From NCBI GenBank assembly GCA_016711705.1, contig JADJSK010000001.1, positions 620,001 through 684,000 of the forward strand: a stretch of 64,000 nucleotides of DNA, in the 5' to 3' direction. Numbering within the stretch: position 1 is the first letter of the stretch; each line of letters starts with the position of its first letter. Position numbers and translations under genes: made by a program. This document shows positions 1 through 10,267 of the stretch, piece after piece. The notes below the pieces were generated by a model. The model saw only the letters and a program-made list of their open reading frames with translations, did no database searches and was not told where the DNA came from. This DNA is from Candidatus Brachybacter algidus (GTDB taxonomy: Bacteria > Bacteroidota > Bacteroidia > Chitinophagales > Saprospiraceae).

Positions 1-13
1 GACCTTTTTGAGG

Positions 14-1677
14 TCAGCCTTTCTTTTTATTTCCATCCTTTAAAGAAACTGTTCGATTGAAAACCATACTTTCAGAAGTACTATCAGCATCTTGACAGAA
101 ATAACCAAGTCTCAAAAATTGGAATTGTTCACCGGAAGATGCATTTTTCAACGCATGTTCTCCCTTTGCTTTATTTATTTTTCTTAAAGAATTTTCGTTT
201 AAATAATCCTTAAAGTCACCCTCCTCATTTTGCGGGTTCTCTACTTTGAATAATCTATCATACAACCGCACTTCCATATCAATGCAATCAGTACCATCTA
301 CCCAATGCAAAACACTCTTTGGCTTTAAACCAGAAGTATCTTGTCCACTTTTACTTTCTGGAAAATAAGTGCATTTAATTTCTGTCACTTGTCCTTCGCT
401 ATCAATAATCGCTTCATCGCACTGAATGATATATGCATGTTTAAGTCTTGCAATATTGCCGGGAGAAAGTCTAAAAAAGCCGGGAGTAGGATCAAGCATA
501 AAATCTTCACGTTCAATAAAGAATTCTCCGGAAAAAGCAATTTCTCTTGAACCGGAATTCTCAATTTCATGGTTATTTTCTGCTTCCAACAATTCTTTGG
601 TTCCTTCGGGCCAGTTAGTTATGACTACCTTCAAAGGGTCCAGAACTGCCATTCTTCTTAATGCATTTTATTGAGATCTTCTCTTATACAGAATTCCAAC
701 AATCCAACATCAATTACATTTTCCCGCTTGGCAATACCTACACGCGTTGCAAAATCTCTGATACTGGCAGGAGTGTAGCCACGTCTTCTTAAGCCTGATA
801 TTGTGGGCATTCTAGGGTCATCCCAACCATTAACATGACCATCATTTACAAGTTGCAAAAGTTTTCTTTTGCTCATCACGGTATAATTGATATTTAACCG
901 TGCAAATTCATATTGATGAGATGGGAAAATCTCAAGTTTCTCAATAAACCAATCATATACCGGTCTATGATGAATGAACTCCAAAGTACAAATGGAATGA
1001 GTAATTTTTTCAATACTATCGCTTTGACCATGAGCAAAATCATACATAGGATAAATGCACCATTTGTCACCGGTATTGTGATGATGTGCATGTCTGATTC
1101 TATAAATCAACGGGTCGCGCATCAACATATTTGGAGAAGCCATGTCGATTTTTGCCCTTAACACTTTAGCCCCGTCGGGAAATTTTCCAGCTCTCATATC
1201 GGAGAATAATTGTAAATTCTCATCAATAGATCTGCTTCGGTAAGGGCTATCCTGGCCTGGAGTATTTGGATTTCCCTTCAATGCTGCGATTTCTTCAGAA
1301 GAAGAATCATCAACGTATGCCAATCCTTTTGATATTAATTTAATCGCAAAACCATAAAGTTCTTCAAAATAATTACTCGTATAGAATTCATTTTCCCATT
1401 GGAAGCCTAACCATTTAATATCTTCTTTAATGGAATTGACATATTCAACATCTTCAGTGATTGGATTGGTATCATCAAACCTAAGATTTGTCTTTCCTCC
1501 ATATTTATCTGCTAGTCCAAAATTAAGACAAATAGCCTTAGCATGACCAATGTGAAGATAACCATTAGGTTCTGGGGGAAACCGAGTTAGAACTCTTCCA
1601 TCGTGTTTACCGGAAGCAATATCCTTCTCAATTATTTCTTCAATAAAATTTAAACCTTCAATTTTTTCTTCACTCAT
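14..1677 (-). CDS. glnS: Glutaminyl-tRNA synthetase, interrupted by one frameshift
   Basis: Charges tRNA-Gln with glutamine in the cytosol (class I synthetase). The first part (1677 to 658, 339 residues) has the HIGH motif at residues 42-45 after PPEPNGYL, and the GlnRS form of KMSKS, VMSKRK, at about 267-272. It ends in REDLNK followed by an off-frame MH and stop. The second part (652 to 14, 212 residues) begins MAVLDPLKVVI, the start of the C-terminal anticodon-binding beta-barrels. Adding one A to the A-run opposite 666-669 gives DLNK-NALRR-MAVLDP and a protein of about 552 residues, the usual length. I treat it as one gene with a single-base deletion, probably a sequencing error because the enzyme is normally essential. 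The stop sits in a small inverted repeat (GACCT/AGGTC, 1-15) at the window edge that may begin a terminator. Confidence 0.93.
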
Positions 1678-1700
1678 GAATTTATATACAAATTTTAGCG

Positions 1701-1708
1701 CAAAAGTA
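1701..1708 (-). promoter_or_regulatory. Bacteroidota -7 element upstream of glnS
   Basis: The minus strand reads TACTTTTG, matching the TAnnTTTG -7 box, 23 bases before the glnS start codon. No clear TTG -33 box lies 17-21 bases upstream, so only the -7 half is supported. Confidence 0.4.
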
Positions 1709-1774
1709 ATATTTTAAGCTTACTTATATAACATAACGGATAAAGGATAAGTTTTTGATTGGAATGTCTACAAC

Positions 1775-1808
1775 AAAAAACGGAGCTTGGCATAAAACCA
1801 ACCTCCGT
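1775..1808 (-). terminator. Rho-independent terminator of the 1131-residue T9SS protein
   Basis: An 11-bp stem (arms 1780-1790 and 1798-1808, 7-base loop) has one C-C mismatch (1786 with 1802). On the minus strand it is followed by six T (1775-1780). The same element, without the mismatch, follows the paralogue at 6059-6092. Confidence 0.8.
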
Positions 1809-1851
1809 AATAAATTTTCAGAATAGATTAATTCTACTTAAAAAGTAAGAA

Positions 1852-4800
1852 TTAATCCACCTTTACAAACTTGCCATAGAACGTTCCTCCATTAAGTTCC
1901 TTTTCTGACCAAATAACATTGTAAATACCCGGTGTAAGTGCATTTATCTGAATCATACCATCATTAGTGGTTTGATTCTTGATGATGACATTACCATTGG
2001 CATCAATGATTGAATAAAGGATACTTGATTTAAATTCACTTCCCAATTTGATATTGCTATTAGCAGGATTTGGGTAAATAAATCCTTCCAATGGTTTGCT
2101 TGTAGCGATTTCAAACACTTGACCAGTACCTGGTTTAGGAGCAATTATAGTAATTACAACATGGAGCGTGTATTGACATCCACCTTCATTTGTGATAATG
2201 ACAGTGTATGTACCAGCAGTTTTATAACTTGAGTTATAAAGCAGAGGACTTTGCTCATTTGAAAAGAAGCCATTCGGTCCAGTCCAAAGATAAGTTGTTC
2301 CTCCAGTGGCATTCAATTGAATATTGCTTCCAAAAGGAGCAGGATTAGGAGTCGCAGATACAGTTCCATTAATTGCACCATATACAAAGACGTCAACTGA
2401 AGCAGTTGCAGTGCATCCTGTTGGACCTGTTCCTGTCACTACATACTGACCGCCCAAATAAATTGGAATGTTATTAATCACCGGATGCTGATATGCTGAA
2501 GTATAACCATAAGGTCCAGCCCAAGTATAACTAGAAGCACCTGAAGAATGAAGGAAAACTGTTTGTCCCTCGCACACACTGTTGTCATCAACTGTAGCTG
2601 TTACAACCGGGTTATTAACAATAGTAACATTCGTCGTAGCTACGGCAGTACAACCATTAGGGCTTGTAACCGTAACGGAATATAGACCGGAATAAGCTGC
2701 TGTAGCGTTAGGTATGGTTGGATTCTGAAGAGTTGAAGTAAATCCACCTGGACCAGACCAGCTGTATGATCCGTCACCTGTACTTAACAATTGTAAAGTA
2801 CTGTTAGCACATGCACTACTCTGAACATGCGAGGCTGTAGCTATTGGTGGATAATTTACTTTAAGTTGTACTTTGTAGCTTGAAGTACATCCACCCAGAC
2901 CGGTAATTGTCAACAAGTAAACTCCTGCCTGCTGGTAAGAATTAATAAGAATGCTAGGGTTTTGTTGTGTAGAAGTAAAACCGTTAGGTCCTGACCATGC
3001 ATATGTTCCACCACCTGTAGAACTTAATTGCACAAATGAACCCACACATGCTATGGATGGGGTGGCAGATGCACTTCCAGTAGGGGTTGAATTGACAACA
3101 ACACTAACATTGGCAGTCGCCGAACATCCGTTAACATTGGTCACGGTAACATTATACAAACCACTTTGAGATGTCTGTATATTCGAAATTTGTGGATTCT
3201 TCAAACCAGAAATGAAACCTCCTGGGCCTGACCATGAATAAGTAGATCCTCCGTTTGCACTAAGTGTAAGTGTGTTTCCACTACAAATAGGGTTAGGAAG
3301 GGCTGAAGCTGTGGCTATCGGAAGAGGAACCACCGTAACGGTAGTTGTGGCTGTGGCTACACATGAATTAGGTGCTGTAACAGTCACAGTGTAAATAGTA
3401 GTGGATGCGGGGTTAACAATAATTCCATTTGAGAGCGCACCCGTACTCCATAAATATGTTCCTCCGCCTGTAGCTACAAGAGTAGTAAAGTTACCCATGC
3501 ATATAGTACCGTCATTTGGTGTGCCTGAATTTTCTAATACATTAATCGTTGGTACAAAATTGCATAAACAATTTATATTAAAGGTTTGAGATTGAGCAGC
3601 AGTCCCTTCAGCATCATACAATATATAATAAGTAGTTCCAGCAGTCAAAGGACCGAAAATGTTTGACTCAGGTCCAGCTGCATCTCCAATACATGTCCAA
3701 CCAGTAGGGCCACAGCCACCTGAAGCTGCCTTAAAGAAATAATCTGAAAAACCGCCTGAAGCGGCCGTAACCTGCAATGTATAACTGCCGGAAGCAGAAG
3801 GGGTAAAACTATATACCTTTTCTTGACCTGGAGTTGTAAAACCACAACTATTTGAAATGGGGCTCCAAATTCCCGCACCTGCAGTTACTGCAGTTACTGG
3901 AACACCACAAGTAAGTGATGTTATACCTGTGCAAGGATCACCTGCTACACAATTTATATTAAAGGTCTGAGATTGAGCACCTGTGCCTTCTGCATCGTAG
4001 AGAATATAATATGTGTTGCCGGCTGTCAATGGTCCGAAAATATTCGACTCAGGTGCACTTGCATCTCCGATACATGTCCAACCTGTAGCACTGCAACCAC
4101 CTGAAGCAGCTTTAAAGAAATAGTCAGAAAAACCACCTGAAGCTGCGGTAATCTGTAAAGTATAATTACTGGTAACTGTAGGCGTAAAACTATAAATTAT
4201 TTCTTGACCTGGTGTTGTAAATCCACAACTTCCTGGTTCCCATACACCAGCTCCTGAAGTAGCAGCTGTAACAGGAGTACCACAAGAAATCGTCGTAATA
4301 CTCGAACATGGATCTGCAGCTAAACAATTTATATTAAAAGTCTGAGATTGAGCAACTGTGCTCTCTGCATCGTAAAGAATATAATATGTGGTGCCGGCGG
4401 TCAATGGTCCGAAAATATTCGATTCCGGCGCACTTGCATCTCCTATACAAGTCCAACCGGTAGCACTGCAACCACCTGAAGCTGCTTTAAAGAAATAGTC
4501 AGAAAAACCACCTGAAGCGGCAGTAATTTGAAATGTATAATTACCGGTAGTTAATGGTGTAAAACTATAGACCTTTTCTTGGCCTGGAGTTGAAAAACCA
4601 CAACTTCCGGGTGACCAGACACCTGTTCCTGTAGTTGTAGCAGTAACTGGTGTACCGCAGGTTATTGTTGTAATAGAAGCGCAAGGATCAGCTGATAAAT
4701 TTAAGTTATAATCTATGGTTCCGGTATAGGCTCTAGGAGAAAATTGAGATCCTCCAAAGGCAACAGTTGTAACTCTTGCAACGTCAGAAAAGAGTGCTAA

Positions 4801-5247
4801 ATTGGCATCATTAAAATTCGTATTAGAAGTAACACCAGTTCCAAAATATCTTATTCCACCTCCTGCTGTAATTGATTGCAAATAAAAGGAAGTTGTGGTG
4901 GAAGCTGCAAGTTGGATATTTAAACTAGTTACATCCATTGGAGCAATTGTCGTGGTTCCAGCACTCGTGGTGGTGATTGTGCCGACCAAATTCCATCCAG
5001 CACTGGAAGCTGTAAATCCGGCATAGGCTCCACTTCTACTATATATTTCCACTGTCACACTTGTTCCACTAGTACTTGAATACATAGTATTGAAACTGGT
5101 AATATTAACTGGCGTGCTATTAGTAGTCAATGACAGAAAAACACCTCCAGATCCATTATTTGAAGTAAGATTTGCTTGTAAGGTAATGGCGTCCGAATTA
5201 ATATTAAAGCAAAACATGATTAAAATAAGTAGAGAAAATTTTTTCAT
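1852..5247 (-). CDS. Giant T9SS-secreted repeat protein (paralogue 1)
   Basis: About 1131 residues. I start at MKKFSLLILIM (5247), which gives a normal signal peptide ending near NINSDA; the longer in-frame reading to 5349 adds 34 residues in front of it. After a unique N-terminal region of about 185 residues come three near-identical modules of about 125 residues starting DPC.SITTITCGTPV and containing GFSDYFFKAASGGC and TYYILYDAE. Six or more Ig/PKD-like modules follow with the pattern G.YSWSGPGGF ... G.Y.VTVT..GC. The C-terminus (FIYPNPANSNIKLG ... TPGIYNVIW ... FVKVD) is a type A sorting domain that routes the protein through T9SS to the surface. It is probably an adhesin or matrix protein; no catalytic motif is visible. 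Its C-terminal third is almost identical to that of the gene at 6136-9933. Confidence 0.85.
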   Translation of the reverse strand: MKKFSLLILIMFCFNINSDAITLQANLTSNNGSGGVFLSLTTNSTPVNITSFNTMYSSTSGTSVTVEIYSRSGAYAGFTASSAGWNLVGTITTTSAGTTTIAPMDVTSLNIQLAASTTTSFYLQSITAGGGIRYFGTGVTSNTNFNDANLALFSDVARVTTVAFGGSQFSPRAYTGTIDYNLNLSADPCASITTITCGTPVTATTTGTGVWSPGSCGFSTPGQEKVYSFTPLTTGNYTFQITAASGGFSDYFFKAASGGCSATGWTCIGDASAPESNIFGPLTAGTTYYILYDAESTVAQSQTFNINCLAADPCSSITTISCGTPVTAATSGAGVWEPGSCGFTTPGQEIIYSFTPTVTSNYTLQITAASGGFSDYFFKAASGGCSATGWTCIGDASAPESNIFGPLTAGNTYYILYDAEGTGAQSQTFNINCVAGDPCTGITSLTCGVPVTAVTAGAGIWSPISNSCGFTTPGQEKVYSFTPSASGSYTLQVTAASGGFSDYFFKAASGGCGPTGWTCIGDAAGPESNIFGPLTAGTTYYILYDAEGTAAQSQTFNINCLCNFVPTINVLENSGTPNDGTICMGNFTTLVATGGGTYLWSTGALSNGIIVNPASTTIYTVTVTAPNSCVATATTTVTVVPLPIATASALPNPICSGNTLTLSANGGSTYSWSGPGGFISGLKNPQISNIQTSQSGLYNVTVTNVNGCSATANVSVVVNSTPTGSASATPSIACVGSFVQLSSTGGGTYAWSGPNGFTSTQQNPSILINSYQQAGVYLLTITGLGGCTSSYKVQLKVNYPPIATASHVQSSACANSTLQLLSTGDGSYSWSGPGGFTSTLQNPTIPNATAAYSGLYSVTVTSPNGCTAVATTNVTIVNNPVVTATVDDNSVCEGQTVFLHSSGASSYTWAGPYGYTSAYQHPVINNIPIYLGGQYVVTGTGPTGCTATASVDVFVYGAINGTVSATPNPAPFGSNIQLNATGGTTYLWTGPNGFFSNEQSPLLYNSSYKTAGTYTVIITNEGGCQYTLHVVITIIAPKPGTGQVFEIATSKPLEGFIYPNPANSNIKLGSEFKSSILYSIIDANGNVIIKNQTTNDGMIQINALTPGIYNVIWSEKELNGGTFYGKFVKVD
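3568..4690 (-). repeat. Three tandem ~375-bp in-gene repeats
   Basis: Three consecutive units start near 3568, 3949 and 4324. Each encodes one DPC...NINC module of the surface protein. Long blocks are almost identical between units, for example those encoding SGGFSDYFFKAASGGC and IFGPLTAG. Such arrays expand and contract by slippage or recombination and are prone to assembly collapse. Confidence 0.8.
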
Positions 5248-5349
5248 AAGGATAATTTTTAAATGTAAATCAATTGATTTTTTAGAGAAGAAAATGTGTA
5301 GTGAAATATATTTTGACCTTAAGAAATAAATGAAATTAATCTTAGACAA

Positions 5350-6058
5350 GACTAATTTCTCAACTAAATATTTTCAGTATCGAAAATAAAAAAATGGCTT
5401 TTACAAATATAATAATAAATTTCTAATAATTCTCCCTAAAAGTAAATTAAATTTTTGCATAAAAATGAATAACATTATAATTGGAGTTCTATGTAGCTTA
5501 TCAATTACCTATTTTTGCTAATATCCTTATGCATTAACATTATATAATTTTATGCTAATTAATTAGATTATTTCTAAATTAATATCTGGTATATTTTAGT
5601 GTCAATAAAAATATTTCATTCTTGTTATAATTAAAAGATATTACTACTTAAATGAATAAACTATTCAACTATTTTATCAGAGTTTCTGAACAATTATTTC
5701 TTTAAAATCGTAGTTGTCAGACATTTTTAAATTAGATGTCAGAGGCAATATAGAAGCGTATTTTTATTATTTGATTATTAACACTTAAATGCAGATTTGT
5801 CATTTTGAATATTTGTAACATGCTTCCCTTGGTGCTCAATTAATGGTTTTTTCTGAATTTGACTTATGGAAATTTTATAGTTTTCTGAAAATTAATACCA
5901 ATTGGAAATTCGTAATTGTTTAAATTAATTTGATCAAAAGATTGTAAGCTCAGTATTATATTACAAAATATTTGTTTATTTAATAATTCATTTTAATATA
6001 TCAGTCCTATCTTCTAATGAATATTTTCCTTTGAAGAAATAGGAATAGCTACAACAAC
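5350..6058. other. AT-rich spacer, no gene seen
   Basis: About 700 bases between the 5' end of the first giant T9SS gene and the terminator of the second. It is very AT-rich with stops in all frames. I see no tRNA, strong hairpin or convincing promoter; the promoter of the 1852-5247 gene should lie in its first part. Confidence 0.5.
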
Positions 6059-6092
6059 AAAAAACGGAGGTTGGCATAAAACCAACCTCCGT
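6059..6092 (-). terminator. Rho-independent terminator of the 1265-residue T9SS protein
   Basis: A perfect 11-bp stem (6064-6074 with 6082-6092) and 7-base loop, followed on the minus strand by six T. Just upstream in the transcript, a second nearly perfect palindrome (6111-6140) spans the stop codon. Both hairpins are duplicated at the 3' end of the paralogous gene (1780-1808 and 1827-1856). Confidence 0.85.
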
Positions 6093-6135
6093 AATAAATT
6101 TTCAGAATAGATTAATTCTACTTAAAAAGTAAGAA

Positions 6136-9100
6136 TTAATCCACCTTTACAAACTTGCCGTAGAATGTCCCTCCATTAAGTTCCTTCTCTGACCAGATAA
6201 CATTGTAAATACCCGGTGTAAGCGTATTAATCTGAATCATACCATCATTAGTGGTTTGATTCTTGATGATGACATTACCATTGGCATCAATGATTGAATA
6301 AAGGATACTTGATTTAAATTCACTTCCCAATTTGATATTGCTATTAGCAGGATTTGGATAAATAAATCCTTCCAATGGTTTGCTTGTAGCGATTTCAAAC
6401 ACTTGACCAGTACCTGGTTTAGGAGCAATAATCGTAATTACTACATGAAGCGTATATTGACATCCACCTTCATTTGTTATAATGACAGTGTATGTACCAG
6501 CAGTTTTATAACTTGAGTTATAAAGCAGAGGACTTTGCTCATTTGAAAAGAAGCCATTCGGTCCAGTCCAAAGATAAGTTGTTCCTCCAGTGGCATTCAA
6601 TTGAATATTGCTTCCAAAAGGTGCCGGATTAGGAGTAGCAGATACAGTTCCATTAATTGCACCAAATACAAAGACGTCAACTGAAGCAGTTGCAGTACAA
6701 CCTGTCGGACCTTTTCCTGTCACTACATACTGACCGCCCAAATAAATTGGAATGTTATTAATCACCGGATGCTGATATGCTGAAGTATAACCATAAGGTC
6801 CAGCCCAAGTATAACTAGAAGCACCTGAAGAATGAAGGAATACTGTTTGACCCTCACACACTGTATTGTCGTCAACTGTAGCTGTTACAACCGGGTTATT
6901 AACAATAGTAACATTCGTCGTAGCTACGGCAGTGCAACCATTAGGGCTTGTAACCGTAACTGAGTAAAGACCGGAATAAGCTGCTGTAGCGTTAGGTCTG
7001 GTTGGATTCTGAAGAGTTGAAGTAAACCCACCAGGTCCTGACCAGCTGTAACTACCACCTCCTGAAGAGGTTAATTGTAAAGTGCTTCCTGCACATGCAG
7101 TCGCTACATCATGTCCGGCTTTCGCTATAGGTGGATAATTTACTTTAACTTCTACTTTATAGCTTGACTTACATCCACCTTGACCCGTAATTGTGACCAA
7201 ATATACTCCTGCCTGTTGGTAAGAATTAATAAGAACGTTAGGGTTTTGTTGTGTAGAAGTAAAACCGTTAGGTCCTGACCATGAGTAGGTGCCACCACCT
7301 GTAGCAGACAATTGAACTGAGCTGCCAACACAAACTGTAGAAGGTACTGCTGACGCTGTTCCTATTGGTGTTTGATTAACAACTACACTTACAGAACTAC
7401 TTGCATTACAACCTAGATTTGTCACTGTCACTTGATATGTACCTGCCTGAGTTGTTTGAATATTATTAATACCAGGATTACTCAAAGTAGAACTAAAACC
7501 TGAAGGTCCCGACCATGCGTAAGTCCCTCCGCCAGTTGCATTTAATTGAACGTAACCTCCACTACAAACTGGGTTTGGATTAGCAGTTACGGATACCACA
7601 GGCAATGGATTAATGGAAACAGTAACAGTTGCCGTAGAAGTACATCCTGCAGCAGAAGTAACAGTCACTGTATAAACACCAGCCATTGCTGCAGTGGCAT
7701 TAGCCCTCGTTGGGTTTTGTAATGTCGATGTAAATCCGCCTGGTCCACTCCAGCTATATGTGGATCCTCCAGATGAATTTAATGAAATTGTCGAACCTAC
7801 ACAAAATGGATTACCGGGTGAAGTAGCTGTAGCGACCGGCAGTGGAGCAACGGTAACGGTAGATGTAGCAGTAGCTACACACAAATCAGGTGCAGTTACA
7901 GTCACTGTATATGTTGTCGTAGATGCAGGAGATACTATAATAGATGGAGTCGTAGCACCAGTACTCCATAGATAGGTTCCTCCGCCATTTGCTTGCAAAG
8001 TTGCAGATGCCCCAATGCATATAGTTCCATTATTCGGTGTTCCAGAAGTTTCAGATACAGTAATTGTAGGTACAAAACTACATAAGCAATTTATCTGAAA
8101 AGATTGAGAAACACTTGAGGTGCTTTCTGCATCCAATAGTATATAGTATTGGACACCCGCTGTAAGCGTTCCAATGGTTGCTGTAGTAGGTGAAAATATA
8201 TCAAGAATACACGTCCATCCTGTCGCGCTGCATCCTCCAGATGCTGCTTTGTACATATAATCTACGTAACCAGTAGAAGATGTCGATGTGACTTGCAATG
8301 AATATACCCCAGTCACTGCTGGTGTAAAGCTATAAACCTTTTCTTGGCCAGGTGTAGAAAACCCGCACGAACCAGGGCTCCATACACCGGTTCCGGTAAG
8401 ATTTGCGGTATTCGATGTTCCGCAAGTTAATGTTGTAATCGAACCACAAGGATCTCCGACGATAAAGCAAGACGCACATGCCACAGTTGTTGTTCGACAT
8501 GCACTTTCAGTGCCGCAGGCAGCATTTGTGTTGATATGCATATAAATAGGGCCTGAGGCAGTACATGTAACCGTCACAGGAGAAGTCCCTTGTCCAAGTA
8601 TTGCACCTCCAGGTGTTCCTTGGCGAATTGTAAGGTAATTTCCAATACCTCCAGTACTGGCGAATGTGTATTGAGTTCCGCTTACACAACCTGTAACAGT
8701 AGCATACTCTCCTGCAAAATTACAAGTCGATATGGTAACAGGCGCCGGAGTAGTTGGAGCAGTTGCAGAGCCGTATGCTGTTACATTAGAACAGCCTGGT
8801 GCTACACAAGATGCGCATGCCACTGTTGTAACGTGACACGAAGCATCGGTGCCACAAGCAGCATTTGTATTTAAATGCATATATAGTGGACCTGAGGCAG
8901 TGCATGTCACTGTGACAGGAGATGTACCTTGTCCAAGTATTGCACCTCCAGGAGTACCTTGACGAATCGTAAGGTAATTACCAGTACCACCTGTGCTTGC
9001 AAAAGTGTACTGACTTCCGCTTACACAACCTGTAACAGTAGTATATTCTCCTGCAAAATTACAACTACTAATCGTAACCGGTGCTGAACTCGTTGGAGCT

Positions 9101-9933
9101 GCGATATTTCCAAACGCTGTAGTATTGGTGCAGCTAACAGGTGTTTGAGTACAAGTAGGAACTAGGGTAAATGCTCCACTATTAGTACTAAAGGCTGTAA
9201 CTAACACGTAATAGGTAGTGCCTGATACTGCAGTAAAAGTAACTTGAGATTGTAAACTACAAAAATCATCGTTGCCAGCTACACAAGTGAAAGTACCACA
9301 AGGACCAGTAAATACACCTATTTTAGTATCAAAGCTACTGCCACAAAGGCTCAATGTTACTGAACCACTAACGTTGTCAAGCTTGTACCATACCCCTGGT
9401 GCGGTATTCAATCCTGTTGTACAAGTAGGTACTGCGTCTGAAGTTGCACCTGTGGTAGTTCCTGTTACAGTAACACCACAAGTCAGTGCAATGGCTCCAG
9501 AACAAAGGTCATTTACAATTGGATCAGGAGCACTGCAACTAGAACATGCAACAGTACCTGTATGACATGCAGATTCATTTCCACATGTTGCATCTACATT
9601 ATAATGCAAATATAATGGACCGGAAGCAGTACACGTTACACTTATTGGCGCAAAACCAAATCCTAACACCGCGCCACCTGGAGTCCCTTGTCTGATGGTA
9701 ATAAAATTACCAGCTCCTCCGGTTGCATTAAATAAATAAGTGCTTCCTGCTAGGGCACCGGTGACCGTGCTATACTCGCCGCCAAAGGCACAAGTTGTGA
9801 TGGTTATGGGAACTGGTGTTGTTGGCGCTGGAACCGAGCCAAAGGCTGAAGGATTGCTACATTGAGAATAGGCCGCTGTATTTAGGCATAATATAGCCAT
9901 CAACACGCCGGCAAAAAAGTAAATTCTTTTCAT
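6136..9933 (-). CDS. Giant T9SS-secreted repeat protein (paralogue 2)
   Basis: 1265 residues. The signal peptide MKRIYFFAGVLMAILCLNTAAYS is cleaved before QC. Three cysteine-containing modules of about 105 residues (pattern C.N..AFG...APT...PVTI..C.FAGEY.TVTG ... TIRQGTPGGAILG ... VACASC) flank a PPC-like module (NDLCSGAIALTCG ... SGTTYYVLVTA). One DPC.SITTLTCG module shared with the neighbouring paralogue follows, then six or seven Ig/PKD-like repeats and a type A T9SS sorting domain (FIYPNPANSN ... FVKVD). The last ~480 residues and the 3' untranslated hairpins are nearly identical to the 1852-5247 gene, which shows tandem duplication or gene conversion. It is probably a surface or matrix protein; ligand unknown. 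Confidence 0.87.
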   Translation of the reverse strand: MKRIYFFAGVLMAILCLNTAAYSQCSNPSAFGSVPAPTTPVPITITTCAFGGEYSTVTGALAGSTYLFNATGGAGNFITIRQGTPGGAVLGFGFAPISVTCTASGPLYLHYNVDATCGNESACHTGTVACSSCSAPDPIVNDLCSGAIALTCGVTVTGTTTGATSDAVPTCTTGLNTAPGVWYKLDNVSGSVTLSLCGSSFDTKIGVFTGPCGTFTCVAGNDDFCSLQSQVTFTAVSGTTYYVLVTAFSTNSGAFTLVPTCTQTPVSCTNTTAFGNIAAPTSSAPVTISSCNFAGEYTTVTGCVSGSQYTFASTGGTGNYLTIRQGTPGGAILGQGTSPVTVTCTASGPLYMHLNTNAACGTDASCHVTTVACASCVAPGCSNVTAYGSATAPTTPAPVTISTCNFAGEYATVTGCVSGTQYTFASTGGIGNYLTIRQGTPGGAILGQGTSPVTVTCTASGPIYMHINTNAACGTESACRTTTVACASCFIVGDPCGSITTLTCGTSNTANLTGTGVWSPGSCGFSTPGQEKVYSFTPAVTGVYSLQVTSTSSTGYVDYMYKAASGGCSATGWTCILDIFSPTTATIGTLTAGVQYYILLDAESTSSVSQSFQINCLCSFVPTITVSETSGTPNNGTICIGASATLQANGGGTYLWSTGATTPSIIVSPASTTTYTVTVTAPDLCVATATSTVTVAPLPVATATSPGNPFCVGSTISLNSSGGSTYSWSGPGGFTSTLQNPTRANATAAMAGVYTVTVTSAAGCTSTATVTVSINPLPVVSVTANPNPVCSGGYVQLNATGGGTYAWSGPSGFSSTLSNPGINNIQTTQAGTYQVTVTNLGCNASSSVSVVVNQTPIGTASAVPSTVCVGSSVQLSATGGGTYSWSGPNGFTSTQQNPNVLINSYQQAGVYLVTITGQGGCKSSYKVEVKVNYPPIAKAGHDVATACAGSTLQLTSSGGGSYSWSGPGGFTSTLQNPTRPNATAAYSGLYSVTVTSPNGCTAVATTNVTIVNNPVVTATVDDNTVCEGQTVFLHSSGASSYTWAGPYGYTSAYQHPVINNIPIYLGGQYVVTGKGPTGCTATASVDVFVFGAINGTVSATPNPAPFGSNIQLNATGGTTYLWTGPNGFFSNEQSPLLYNSSYKTAGTYTVIITNEGGCQYTLHVVITIIAPKPGTGQVFEIATSKPLEGFIYPNPANSNIKLGSEFKSSILYSIIDANGNVIIKNQTTNDGMIQINTLTPGIYNVIWSEKELNGGTFYGKFVKVD
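8467..9870 (-). repeat. Three in-gene ~320-bp repeats
   Basis: The units near 8467-8790, 8811-9135 and 9535-9870 encode the three GEY..VTG ... RQGTPGG ... VACASC modules of the surface protein. The first two are the closest to each other; the third is separated by the PPC-like module. Confidence 0.7.
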
Positions 9934-10267
9934 AATAAACGCTTTTATAAATTTTAATTAATTATTAACAAATTTAATTAAATTATTCAAAAAACGTTAA
10001 TTGTCATCTATAAACTATTAATTATATATATATAATTAAAATTGGAATTTATATATAATTGACTTAAAGTTAATTATAATCTATGTTTATTCAATATCTA
10101 ATAAGAGATGAAATTAATGTACATATAATTAATACAGTAAATCGCATAATATAATTTGGACATTTCTTAAAAATAGAGAATAGAATTATACTTTATTCTG
10201 TTTATTGCAAAACATGATATATTTAATTCAAATATTGTTCAACTTAGACTTAATCAAATAATAAAAT
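9934..10267. other. AT-rich spacer, no gene seen
   Basis: Extremely AT-rich (runs of alternating TA near 10021-10060). It contains the 5' region of the 1265-residue gene and the 3' flank of argS. I see no ORF, RNA gene or clear promoter. Confidence 0.5.

Noticed and set aside
640..680. Programmed ribosomal frameshift in glnS
   Set aside because: No slippery heptamer with downstream structure; it needs a base that is absent, and five other genes show the same kind of break.
8590..8874. Plus-strand Cys/Ser-rich ORF inside the giant T9SS gene
   Set aside because: It mirrors the repeats of the coding strand and has no own start context.
9934..10267. Possible small RNA in the spacer before argS
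   Set aside because: Almost pure AT with no stable hairpin or promoter pattern.
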